Both the position numbers and the translations under genes were made by a program. The notes under the pieces were generated by a model. The model had not been told where the DNA came from. It saw nothing but the letters and a program-made list of their open reading frames with translations, and ran no database searches. DNA of 64,000 bases. Origin: an uncultured Bacilli bacterium (GTDB taxonomy: Bacteria; Bacillota_I; Bacilli_A; RF39; UBA660). Below, piece by piece: positions 54,387 through 62,327 of the stretch (its first letter is position 1; each line of letters opens with the position of its first letter). The stretch spans positions 29,469-93,468 of the forward strand of contig CAKOJI010000001.1 of assembly GCA_934089255.1 (NCBI GenBank). Reading direction: 5' to 3'.

Positions 54387-54608
54387 TTATTCTAAAACTT
54401 TTAATATATTTGCAACCATATCTATATTATTTATAGTATCATTTACTTTATTAGTTGTAACATTTCTATTAAATTTCTTATAACTATCTAAAAATAATTT
54501 ATAATTATTGGAATCTCTATTTAAATATTTATACCAATAACTGTGTGTTCTTAAATAGTCATAATGTTTTTTATCTTGTTTTATTTTATATATTATATCT
54601 AATTCCAT
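54387..54608 (-). CDS. ylbE: YlbE-like protein
   Basis: About 73 residues from the ATG at 54608 (the ORF can be read from 54620). The core THSYWYKYLNRDSNNY and the C-terminal DTINNIDMVANILKVL match the YlbE-like family. It starts just after the ylbD stop, the same gene order as in Bacillus. Function is unknown; the pair is conserved in Firmicutes. Confidence 0.72.
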   Translation of the reverse strand: MELDIIYKIKQDKKHYDYLRTHSYWYKYLNRDSNNYKLFLDSYKKFNRNVTTNKVNDTINNIDMVANILKVLE

Positions 54609-54609
54609 A

Positions 54610-54945
54610 TTAATCACCAAAAAACTTTGTTATAGGTCTTGGAGTTTTACTAACTATATTTGGTGTAGTTTTACTTGTTAATTCTTGAATTAAACTAACT
54701 GCTTTTTGAACATTATTAATATGTTTTTGAACGTTATCCATATTAATATTTTTAAATAAATTAGTTAATTCACCTATAGAATTATCTGTTGATGATGTAA
54801 AATATTTATTCCAAACTTCTTCTTTATCACCATAAATATCATATATCTCATATAGATCTTGCCAAGTATTTTCTTTATTTTTTACAACACTTATTAATTC
54901 TGGATGATGTGAAACAAATTCTTTAAACATAGTTTTTTTATCCAT
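54610..54945 (-). CDS. ylbD: YlbD-like protein
   Basis: 111 residues. FKEFVSHHPELI and ENTWQDLYEIYDIYG are the YlbD-family words (FKxFVxxHPxLI ... TWQxLYExW). Family members are often called spore coat proteins. Its ribosome site AGGTGG is buried in the 3' arm of a long hairpin (54949-54987). Confidence 0.75.
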   Translation of the reverse strand: MDKKTMFKEFVSHHPELISVVKNKENTWQDLYEIYDIYGDKEEVWNKYFTSSTDNSIGELTNLFKNINMDNVQKHINNVQKAVSLIQELTSKTTPNIVSKTPRPITKFFGD

Positions 54946-54948
54946 ATT

Positions 54949-54987
54949 AAAACCACCTATTAATTTATATTTTTAATAAGTGGTTTT
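54949..54987 (-). terminator. 15-bp hairpin between the 54993 gene and ylbD, covering the ylbD ribosome site
   Basis: AAAACCACTTATTAA and TTAATAGGTGGTTTT pair over 15 bp with a single T.G wobble around AAATATAA. On the minus strand only TTTT follows, so termination may be incomplete. The AGGTGG ribosome site of ylbD lies in the 3' arm, so the hairpin may also hide it. Confidence 0.7.
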
Positions 54988-54992
54988 TATTC

Positions 54993-56651
54993 TTAAGTTA
55001 AAGTAATTATTTTAGATTTAACAATAGCATTAGTCTTATTATAAACTACACTAATTTTTAAATTATTAACTGTTTCAGAAGAAGATATAGTTAATAATCC
55101 ATTTTCAATAGTAGAATTAGACTTTGTTCCATCACTTTTTGTTACTGACCAAGTAAAATCATTATTAGAATTACTTATAATATTAAAATCATTATCAACT
55201 ACTTCAGCATAAAAATTAACACTACTACCCTTTTTATAAGTTATATTTTCACTATATATATTAGTATAATTATAAATTGATAAATTCCATAAATATTGAG
55301 CAAAAGCATCTCTTGAAGCATTACCAACTTGTCCTGGAACATTACCAGTAGTATTACCAACATATAATGTTTTAGTATACTCTCCAACTTTTGTTTTTAA
55401 TGCTTCTAAATCATAAGAACCTGCAAGCTTAGTAATAAAATCTTTAAAACGAGTTCTAAAACCACTTTTAAAATATGTTTCTAAAATCGTAAAAGTATCA
55501 TTACTTTTAGTTAATTTATAATACAAATTGACAGCATCTACATCAGAATATAAATCATTTAAGTCAAAATAAGTTGATGAAGCACCCATTTTTTTTAAAA
55601 AAACGTTATAAGCTTCATCATAACTACTAGTATCACTTACATTAGGTAAAACATTATTTGATATCAAAGTTTGTAAGTCTCCTGCCCATCCACTAAGATC
55701 GTCATATTGTGTTTCAGTATAAGCCAAATTAAGTAAAGCATCAGTATTATACATTTGACTAGCAAGTGGTGCAGCAAAATGTACAAAATCTCCAGTATTA
55801 TTATCTAATGTAGCAACATAATTAGTTTTAAGAGTATTTATATCAAAATTATTATTTTTTAAATATGTAAGAAAATTTGCATCTTTAGCACCAGCTACTT
55901 CATCCCACTTCGAAGAATCATATTTTAACTTACTAATTGAATTAAATACTAACCACTTATCTTTACCTCTAAAGTAAGTTGAAGTATCACCAACTGGATC
56001 TGGTGATAAATAATTAGTAGCTAGAGCTTGTACTGTTGAAATATTTTTTAGTAATGTTTTATTTGAACTAATATCATATAAATTTTGATATTTAACAGTT
56101 CTATCATATATATTTACTTTACCACTAAGTTGTTTTTTCATATCTCTTGATTGATCAGTATTAGATTCATTATACGTAACCGTTAAACTATATTCATGCC
56201 TTATACCAGCATTAATATTATTTGTTATTAAAACGCTATCTTCTTTAGGAAAAATCCCATTTGTTACTCCATTACAAGTTCCACTTACATTGCCACTACT
56301 AATACTTACTGATTTGCACTCAAGATTATAAGTGACATCTTTAGAGTAATAAAAATTATTTATTACATCTTCTAAATATACAACGTATTCATTTACAACA
56401 CGATTTCCCTTATTAGAAACACTAAAAGTTTTAGTATCAATAACAGTACCTGGCATAATTTTTTCACTAGTTATTAAACCATTACCATCATCATATACTA
56501 ATTCTAACTTAGCAGTTGTAACACTTATTGATTTAGAATTAGTATTTCCAATTATTTTAGTCAAATAGTATCCATACGTTAAACCTATAAGTAAAAGCAT
56601 TACTATTAAAATACCAGATAAACTTATCCAAATTCTCTTTTTATTCTTCAT
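54993..56651 (-). CDS. exported protein: TasA-like N-terminus with a different C-terminus
   Basis: 552 residues. The first ~185 (LIGLTYGYYLTKIIGNTNSK, SISVTTAKLELVYDDGNG, PGTVIDTKTFSVSNKGNR, NTDQSRDMKKQLSGKVNIYD) are the same module as in 16453 and 41510, but the rest is unrelated. It has an ~300-residue alpha-rich part with HFAAPLASQMYNTDALLN and LSGWAGDLQTLI, and a C-terminal Ig-like beta domain (NDFTWSVTKSDGTKSNSTI). I cannot name the central domain. The case shows that the N-terminal module is recombined with other C-termini. It is followed by the hairpin before ylbD. Confidence 0.62.
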   Translation of the reverse strand: MKNKKRIWISLSGILIVMLLLIGLTYGYYLTKIIGNTNSKSISVTTAKLELVYDDGNGLITSEKIMPGTVIDTKTFSVSNKGNRVVNEYVVYLEDVINNFYYSKDVTYNLECKSVSISSGNVSGTCNGVTNGIFPKEDSVLITNNINAGIRHEYSLTVTYNESNTDQSRDMKKQLSGKVNIYDRTVKYQNLYDISSNKTLLKNISTVQALATNYLSPDPVGDTSTYFRGKDKWLVFNSISKLKYDSSKWDEVAGAKDANFLTYLKNNNFDINTLKTNYVATLDNNTGDFVHFAAPLASQMYNTDALLNLAYTETQYDDLSGWAGDLQTLISNNVLPNVSDTSSYDEAYNVFLKKMGASSTYFDLNDLYSDVDAVNLYYKLTKSNDTFTILETYFKSGFRTRFKDFITKLAGSYDLEALKTKVGEYTKTLYVGNTTGNVPGQVGNASRDAFAQYLWNLSIYNYTNIYSENITYKKGSSVNFYAEVVDNDFNIISNSNNDFTWSVTKSDGTKSNSTIENGLLTISSSETVNNLKISVVYNKTNAIVKSKIITLT

Positions 56652-56705
56652 ATTACCACATATCCTTATACACTAATTATATATTAAATACTAACTAATT
56701 ACTAG

Positions 56706-59195
56706 TTATAATTTAAAATCATTTATAAAGTCATCAATTGTCATTTCTTTAAATTCTTCTTCTTTTTTCTTAGGTAATTCTATATTTTCTTCATTTACCT
56801 CTACCATATTAGTTTCCTTAAATACATCTTTTATATTTTCTTTAGTTATAGTACTACCTGTACTAACTTCATCCATTATTGGAATATCAGTATTTTTAAT
56901 ATCAGTTATTTCATCACTAACTAACCCAATAATATCATTCTTATTAGTTATAAAAGCCTTAATTATATTATATGGTGTAGATTTAACTTTCTTAATTAAA
57001 GTACTACCTCTTTTAGCACGTGATAAACTATTTAATTCACTTAACTTAATACGTTTAGCAGTTTTTCTATCAGTTATTATAGTTAAATATTCATCACTCA
57101 CACTATAAGTAATACCACTAACTACTTCATCATCTTTTAAATTAATACCCTTTACTCCACTTGCTTTTACACTAGAAGTAGGTATTTCTAACGTATTATA
57201 ATTTAAATAATAACCTGTCTTAGTAATTAATATAGTTTTTTCATTATAATTTTCTGCATTAACAATTAAATCATCTTCTTTTAATTTCATACAAGTATAT
57301 GTTTTGGAATATCTAGTTACTATAAAATCAGATAACTTAGTTCTTTTAACCATACCCAATTTACTATATAAAACTATTTCTTCATCTTTATTTTTATCAT
57401 TAATTACAAAAGATTTTACTACATTATCATCTGGATGAATACTAACATAATTACTAACGTGTTTACCTAAATCTTTCCATTTAGTTGATATAATCTCATG
57501 TATTGGTAAGAATATATAATTACCCATACTAGTTATTATTACTAATTTATTTAACGTATTAGTATCATACATATCTAAAACATAATCACCAGGTTTTAAT
57601 CCAGTATCTAAATCACTAGATGAATAAGATTTTTTAGTAACTTTCTTCAAATATCCATCATGAGTTAAAATAACTACAACATTTTCCTTAATTATTAAAT
57701 CACTAGCATCAATTTTAATTTCATTAACAGTTTCTTTAATTTCTGTTTTTCTTGGAATAGCATACTCTTTCTTTATAGAATTTAATTCTTTCTTTATTAC
57801 ACTATCTAATTTTTTAGGATTTGATAATATTTCATTTAATAAATCTATTGCTTGTCTTAATTTATCTAATTTTTCCTCTAATACTACAACGTCAAAATTA
57901 GTAAGTCTATATAGTTGTAAATCTAATATTGCAGTTGCTTGTTCATATGTAAAATCAAATTCTTTAACTAAATTATCTTTAGCATCAGTTTTATTTTTAC
58001 TTTTTCTAATACATGCTATTACTTCATCTAAAATACTAAGAGCTTTAACTAAACCTTCTAAAGTATGTATTTCTTTTTTAGCAGTTGCTAAATCAAATTC
58101 GCTTCTAGCACGAATTACTTCTCTTTGATGAGCAATATAAGCATCTATTATAGGTATTATACCTAATAACTTTGGTCTTCTATTAACTATAGTAACCATA
58201 TTATAATTATAATTTGATTGTAAATCAGTATTTTTAAGTAAATAATTTAATACTAATTGTTTATCAGCATTACTTTTTAAATCTATTACGATTCTTATAT
58301 TAGAATCTTTATCAGATTCATCTCTAACTTCTGCTATACCATCTATTTTTTTATCTACTCTAATATCATCTATCTTCTTTACTAATAACTGTTTATTAAC
58401 TTCAAAAGGTATTTCAGAAACAATTATTTGATCTTTTCCTTTATTTTTAGCAAATTCACACTTACTAGTTACAACAACCTTACCTCTACCTTTACTAAAA
58501 GCCTCCTTAATTCCATCTAACCCTTCTACAATGGCACCAGTTGGAAAATCAGGCCCTTTAACAATATTCATAACATCTTCTAATGTACTATTTGGTTTTT
58601 CAATTCTTAGTATTGTAGCATCAATTATTTCACCTAAATTATGTGGTGGTATATTAGTAGCATATCCAGCAGAAATACCCGTTGTTCCATTTACTAATAA
58701 ATTAGGAAATTTAGCAGGAAGTACAGTTGGTTCCATCAACGTATCACTATAGTTTGGAGCCATCATAACAGTATTTTTATCTATATCTCTAAGTAATTCT
58801 TCAGTGATCTTAGCAAGTCTAGTTTCTGTATAACGATATGCAGCGGGCCCATCTCCATCTATAGAACCATTATTACCATCTATTTCAACTAAAATATGGT
58901 TTTGTTTCCAATCTTGACTCATTCTAACCATAGCTTCATAAACAGATGAATCTCCATGTGGATGATATTTACCTAATACTATACCAACTGCATTAGCACA
59001 TTTTTTAAATTGTTTATCATAAGTATTATGATCTTTATACATTGCATAAATAATTCTTCTTTGTACTGGTTTTAAACCATCTCTAACATCTGGTATTGCT
59101 CTATCTTGAATAATATATTTTGAGTACCTAGCAAAACGTTCCTCCATTATTTCTTCTAAACTATATTCATGTATTTTATTTAATACGTTTTCCAT
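56706..59195 (-). CDS. parC: DNA topoisomerase IV subunit A
   Basis: 829 residues. The breakage-reunion domain has RAIPDVRDGLKPVQRRI, the catalytic Tyr in AAYRYTETRL, and VLPAKFPNLLVNGTTGISAGYATNIPPHNLGE; ISAGYAT is the ParC form (GyrA has IAVGMAT). A six-bladed C-terminal domain (from ~500) follows, without a perfect GyrA box (SRAKRGSTL in its place), again favouring ParC, which decatenates sister chromosomes. parE is not adjacent. GyrA remains a less likely alternative. Confidence 0.88.
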   Translation of the reverse strand: MENVLNKIHEYSLEEIMEERFARYSKYIIQDRAIPDVRDGLKPVQRRIIYAMYKDHNTYDKQFKKCANAVGIVLGKYHPHGDSSVYEAMVRMSQDWKQNHILVEIDGNNGSIDGDGPAAYRYTETRLAKITEELLRDIDKNTVMMAPNYSDTLMEPTVLPAKFPNLLVNGTTGISAGYATNIPPHNLGEIIDATILRIEKPNSTLEDVMNIVKGPDFPTGAIVEGLDGIKEAFSKGRGKVVVTSKCEFAKNKGKDQIIVSEIPFEVNKQLLVKKIDDIRVDKKIDGIAEVRDESDKDSNIRIVIDLKSNADKQLVLNYLLKNTDLQSNYNYNMVTIVNRRPKLLGIIPIIDAYIAHQREVIRARSEFDLATAKKEIHTLEGLVKALSILDEVIACIRKSKNKTDAKDNLVKEFDFTYEQATAILDLQLYRLTNFDVVVLEEKLDKLRQAIDLLNEILSNPKKLDSVIKKELNSIKKEYAIPRKTEIKETVNEIKIDASDLIIKENVVVILTHDGYLKKVTKKSYSSSDLDTGLKPGDYVLDMYDTNTLNKLVIITSMGNYIFLPIHEIISTKWKDLGKHVSNYVSIHPDDNVVKSFVINDKNKDEEIVLYSKLGMVKRTKLSDFIVTRYSKTYTCMKLKEDDLIVNAENYNEKTILITKTGYYLNYNTLEIPTSSVKASGVKGINLKDDEVVSGITYSVSDEYLTIITDRKTAKRIKLSELNSLSRAKRGSTLIKKVKSTPYNIIKAFITNKNDIIGLVSDEITDIKNTDIPIMDEVSTGSTITKENIKDVFKETNMVEVNEENIELPKKKEEEFKEMTIDDFINDFKL

Positions 59196-59271
59196 ATATT
59201 CACATCCTAATATTTATTTTAACAAAAATTAACCTTTTTCTAAAGAAAAAATGACAAAAAATTGTCAATTT

Positions 59272-60450
59272 TTAATCTAAATACATTATATCTATATCAA
59301 CGTCCCCATTTATTCCATCAATTACACCATCATTACACATTTGCCATATTTTATATTTTCCCTTATAATTTGTTTCATTAGTATAATGCGCAAGCCAAAC
59401 CGGATAATCATTTTTATTTTCCCAAATATTTTCTAAATAAAACTTACTAGAATAAAGCATTCCTTTATATCCAGTCTTTTCTATAGTTTTTATAAAAGTA
59501 TCAGCAATCTCATTTATATCATGAAAACTTAATTTATATTCTTGCCACTTAGACCAATTTTCCCAATCAAATACAACTGGTAAATCAAGTTCTTCACCAT
59601 CAAGTGCTTTAATAACCCATTCAGCGTGTGACATTGCTGTATCTTTATTTAACGCAATACTATATAAATAAACTCCAACTTTTAAACCAGCCTTTTTAGC
59701 TTTCTTAATATTTTCTTTATATTTTGAATCCATTCCAATTTCTTCACCCTGTTTGGATTCAACACCAATTCTCATAATAACAAACTCTGCACCAGCACTT
59801 TTTACTTTATCATAGTCAACATTACCTTGCCATCTTGAAACATCTATACCTAACTTAGTTTTATCAGTTTTATGTGTATTTAAAACATCACTAAAGTATG
59901 TAGTAGTTTTACGCCTAGTACTATTATTTTTACTTTCAGGTATAACATTTAATTTAGTTTCAAATATTGCTTCATTATTTGAAGAATCAGTAACAATATA
60001 TTTTATATCATAAACACCAACTTTATTTAAATCATATTCCCCTTCTACTCTACATACCGGTTCATTATCATATTCATCACCATACATAATATAGTCACAT
60101 AAATAAACATCACTATTAACTGTTACATACCTATCTCCACTACTAAGAATTCTAGGTTTACTTAAATCCTTAACTTTATACTTAATATGATATAAATATT
60201 TACTTTTACCTACATTAAATTCTAAATCATATATCTTTTCACCAACCGATTCAGTATCTAACTTATCATCTTTATAAGTTATATTAGTTTTATCTATTAT
60301 ATCACTTAATTTACTATCACTATATACATCTACTACACTATCATTTAATTCTAAATAATAATCTTTCGGTAATTCATCAACTATAGTTTTATTACACCCT
60401 GTAATAAACAATACACTAATACTAATTATTAAAACTCTTATATACTTCAT
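59272..60450 (-). CDS. GH25 lysozyme lipoprotein
   Basis: 392 residues. A lipobox (VLFITGC) at residue 19 predicts a lipid-anchored protein on the outer face of the membrane. Two Ig-like beta modules (DVYSDSKLSD, DLSKPRILSSGDRYVTVNSD, DLNKVGVYDIKYIVTDSSNN) follow. From about residue 196 the GH25 muramidase barrel begins with GIDVSRWQGNVDYDKVK and VIMRIGVES; the acid pair is in LPVVFDWENW (DWE) near ~295. It cuts MurNAc-GlcNAc links and may remodel the host's own wall or lyse rivals. The gene follows a P-loop-like gene and sufB. Confidence 0.87.
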   Translation of the reverse strand: MKYIRVLIISISVLFITGCNKTIVDELPKDYYLELNDSVVDVYSDSKLSDIIDKTNITYKDDKLDTESVGEKIYDLEFNVGKSKYLYHIKYKVKDLSKPRILSSGDRYVTVNSDVYLCDYIMYGDEYDNEPVCRVEGEYDLNKVGVYDIKYIVTDSSNNEAIFETKLNVIPESKNNSTRRKTTTYFSDVLNTHKTDKTKLGIDVSRWQGNVDYDKVKSAGAEFVIMRIGVESKQGEEIGMDSKYKENIKKAKKAGLKVGVYLYSIALNKDTAMSHAEWVIKALDGEELDLPVVFDWENWSKWQEYKLSFHDINEIADTFIKTIEKTGYKGMLYSSKFYLENIWENKNDYPVWLAHYTNETNYKGKYKIWQMCNDGVIDGINGDVDIDIMYLD

Positions 60451-60457
60451 AACACAC

Positions 60458-60979
60458 CTACAATATATCCTTAAATTTTATTTTATTTTCTATTTTTTCT
60501 ACTATATCATCAACACTATCATCATTAATATTTATCTTTATAGTAGCAATACTTAATATTTTATTTTTATATAACAACTTATCTAACTTATTATTTGATT
60601 TATAATTATTATTTTCTAACAATATTATATTAGAAAACAACTTTAATTTATTTAATATATTTTCATCATTTATTATTAAATAAGTATTACCAAAATCTAT
60701 AACAACCTCACTACTTATATTATCTAATACATAATTTAAATGTTTCATTTCGTACTTATGTATATATTTTAAAGAAAGCATCTCATCTTTTTCTTTTAAA
60801 TTATAGTATTTAGAAGAATCAAAATCAGTAAAATCTTCAAAATAAGAATACTTTTCTCTATCTAAATTTATTAATTTATAATTAGTTAATTTTGCTATTT
60901 TTCTACTAACTTCACTTTTTTTAGAACAAGGACCACCAATAATTAAATAACTGTTTTTTAATATATTTATATCTTGCAC
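60458..60979 (-). CDS. unrecognised small protein with a degenerate P-loop
   Basis: 173 residues from a GTG at 60979 (AGGAGA seven bases before). The start IIGGPCSKKSEVSRKIAKL resembles a Walker A loop of shikimate-kinase/uridylate-kinase-like proteins, but with Cys-Ser-Lys-Lys in place of a clean GKS/T, so nucleotide binding is doubtful. It overlaps the end of sufB by 13 bp. Function unknown. Confidence 0.4.
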   Translation of the reverse strand: MQDINILKNSYLIIGGPCSKKSEVSRKIAKLTNYKLINLDREKYSYFEDFTDFDSSKYYNLKEKDEMLSLKYIHKYEMKHLNYVLDNISSEVVIDFGNTYLIINDENILNKLKLFSNIILLENNNYKSNNKLDKLLYKNKILSIATIKININDDSVDDIVEKIENKIKFKDIL

Positions 60980-62274
60980 GCTACATCTCCTGTTAATAAT
61001 CTATTTAATTCTACTGCATATTCCATAGGTAATTCATTTTTAAATTCATTAATAAATCCCATAATAATCATTAATTTCGCAGCGTCTTCATCTAATCCTT
61101 TGCTCTTTAAGTAAAACATTTTTTCTTCACTTATTTTTGAAACAGAAGCTTCATGTTCTAAACTACTAGAATCGTTTAAAACTATATTTTGAGGAATAGT
61201 ATCACTAATAGATACATCGTCTAGTAATATTGTATCACACTTAATATTTGCTTTAGCATTTTCTGCGCTAGTTGTAATTTTAGTAGTTCCTCTATAATTA
61301 CTAACTCCACCATTTTCTGCAATAGATTTACTAATTATATTACTTTTAGTATTTTTACCAATATGTATCATCTTAGCACCGGCATCTAAATATTGCCCAT
61401 TTTTAGCATATGCAATACTAATTGAATTACCTCTAGAGTTATCGCCTTTTAAAATTGAACTAGGATATTTCATAGTAACTTTACTACCTAAGTTACCATC
61501 AACCCATTCCATCAATCCATTCTCTTCTACTATAGCACGTTTAGTAACTAAATTATATACATCTGTACTCCAATTTTGTATAGTACTATATTTACATTTT
61601 GCATTTTTTCCAACATATATTTCAACTACACCTGCATGTAAACTATTTTCGCTATAAGTAGGTGCTGTACATCCTTCTATATAAGATAACTCACTACCTT
61701 CATCTACTATAATAATAGTTCTTTCAAATTGTCCTAAAGATACACTATTTATTCTAAAATAACTTTGAAGTGGTCTATCTAATTTCGTATATGGTGGAAT
61801 ATAAATAAACGTACCCCCACTCCATAAAGCACCATTAATAGCAGTATACTTATTCTCGTTATATTTAACTAAATTATTAAAATATTTTTTAAATAATTCA
61901 GGATGATTCTTTAATGCTTCATCTGTTGAACAAAAAATAATTTTATCATTATCAAATTTATTTTTATGATATACAACTTCACTTTCATATTGATTTGATA
62001 CACCACATAAATATTTATTTTCAGCATCAATTACTCCTAAATCATCAAAAGTTTGTTTTATATTTACATCTACTTTTGCCCAATCATCTTTCTCATCACT
62101 AACTTTTTTATAATAATTAATTTTACTAAAATCTATATTTATCTTAGGACCAAAATTAGGATTATCTAACTCAAAAAAACTTTTTAAACTATTAAGTCTA
62201 AACTCTAACATCCAAACCGGTTCTTTTTTTATATTACTAATTTTTCTAATTAATTCTTCATTTAATTGTCCCAT
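60967..62274 (-). CDS. sufB: Fe-S cluster assembly scaffold SufB
   Basis: About 435 residues from the ATG at 62274 (GAGTGATTT before it). It follows the SufB family in order: KEPVWMLEFRLNSLKSF, YLCGVSNQYESEVVYH, WSGGTFIYIPPYTKLDRPLQSYFRIN, IEGCTAPTYSENSLHAGVVEI, GLMEWVDGNLGSKVTMKYPSS and IPQNIVLNDSSSLEHEASVSKI. It should build Fe-S clusters with SufC and a SufD or SufU partner. No other suf gene is within the 60-64 kb stretch, although a gene upstream would lie beyond the window only if the operon were interrupted by the surface gene at 62328. Confidence 0.93.
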   Translation of the reverse strand: MGQLNEELIRKISNIKKEPVWMLEFRLNSLKSFFELDNPNFGPKINIDFSKINYYKKVSDEKDDWAKVDVNIKQTFDDLGVIDAENKYLCGVSNQYESEVVYHKNKFDNDKIIFCSTDEALKNHPELFKKYFNNLVKYNENKYTAINGALWSGGTFIYIPPYTKLDRPLQSYFRINSVSLGQFERTIIIVDEGSELSYIEGCTAPTYSENSLHAGVVEIYVGKNAKCKYSTIQNWSTDVYNLVTKRAIVEENGLMEWVDGNLGSKVTMKYPSSILKGDNSRGNSISIAYAKNGQYLDAGAKMIHIGKNTKSNIISKSIAENGGVSNYRGTTKITTSAENAKANIKCDTILLDDVSISDTIPQNIVLNDSSSLEHEASVSKISEEKMFYLKSKGLDEDAAKLMIIMGFINEFKNELPMEYAVELNRLLTGDVACKI

Positions 62275-62295
62275 ATAAATCACTCTATTATTATA

Positions 62296-62323
62296 CAAAA
62301 AAAAGTACTAAATTAATAGTACT
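62296..62323 (-). terminator. Rho-independent terminator of the 62328 gene
   Basis: AGTACT and AGTACT pair around AATTAAT, followed on the minus strand by eight T's. It is nearly identical to 41479-41505. Confidence 0.8.
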
Positions 62324-62327
62324 AATC

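Noticed and set aside
56706..59195. GyrA instead of ParC
   Set aside because: ISAGYAT and the missing GyrA box favour ParC; GyrA is kept only as an alternative.
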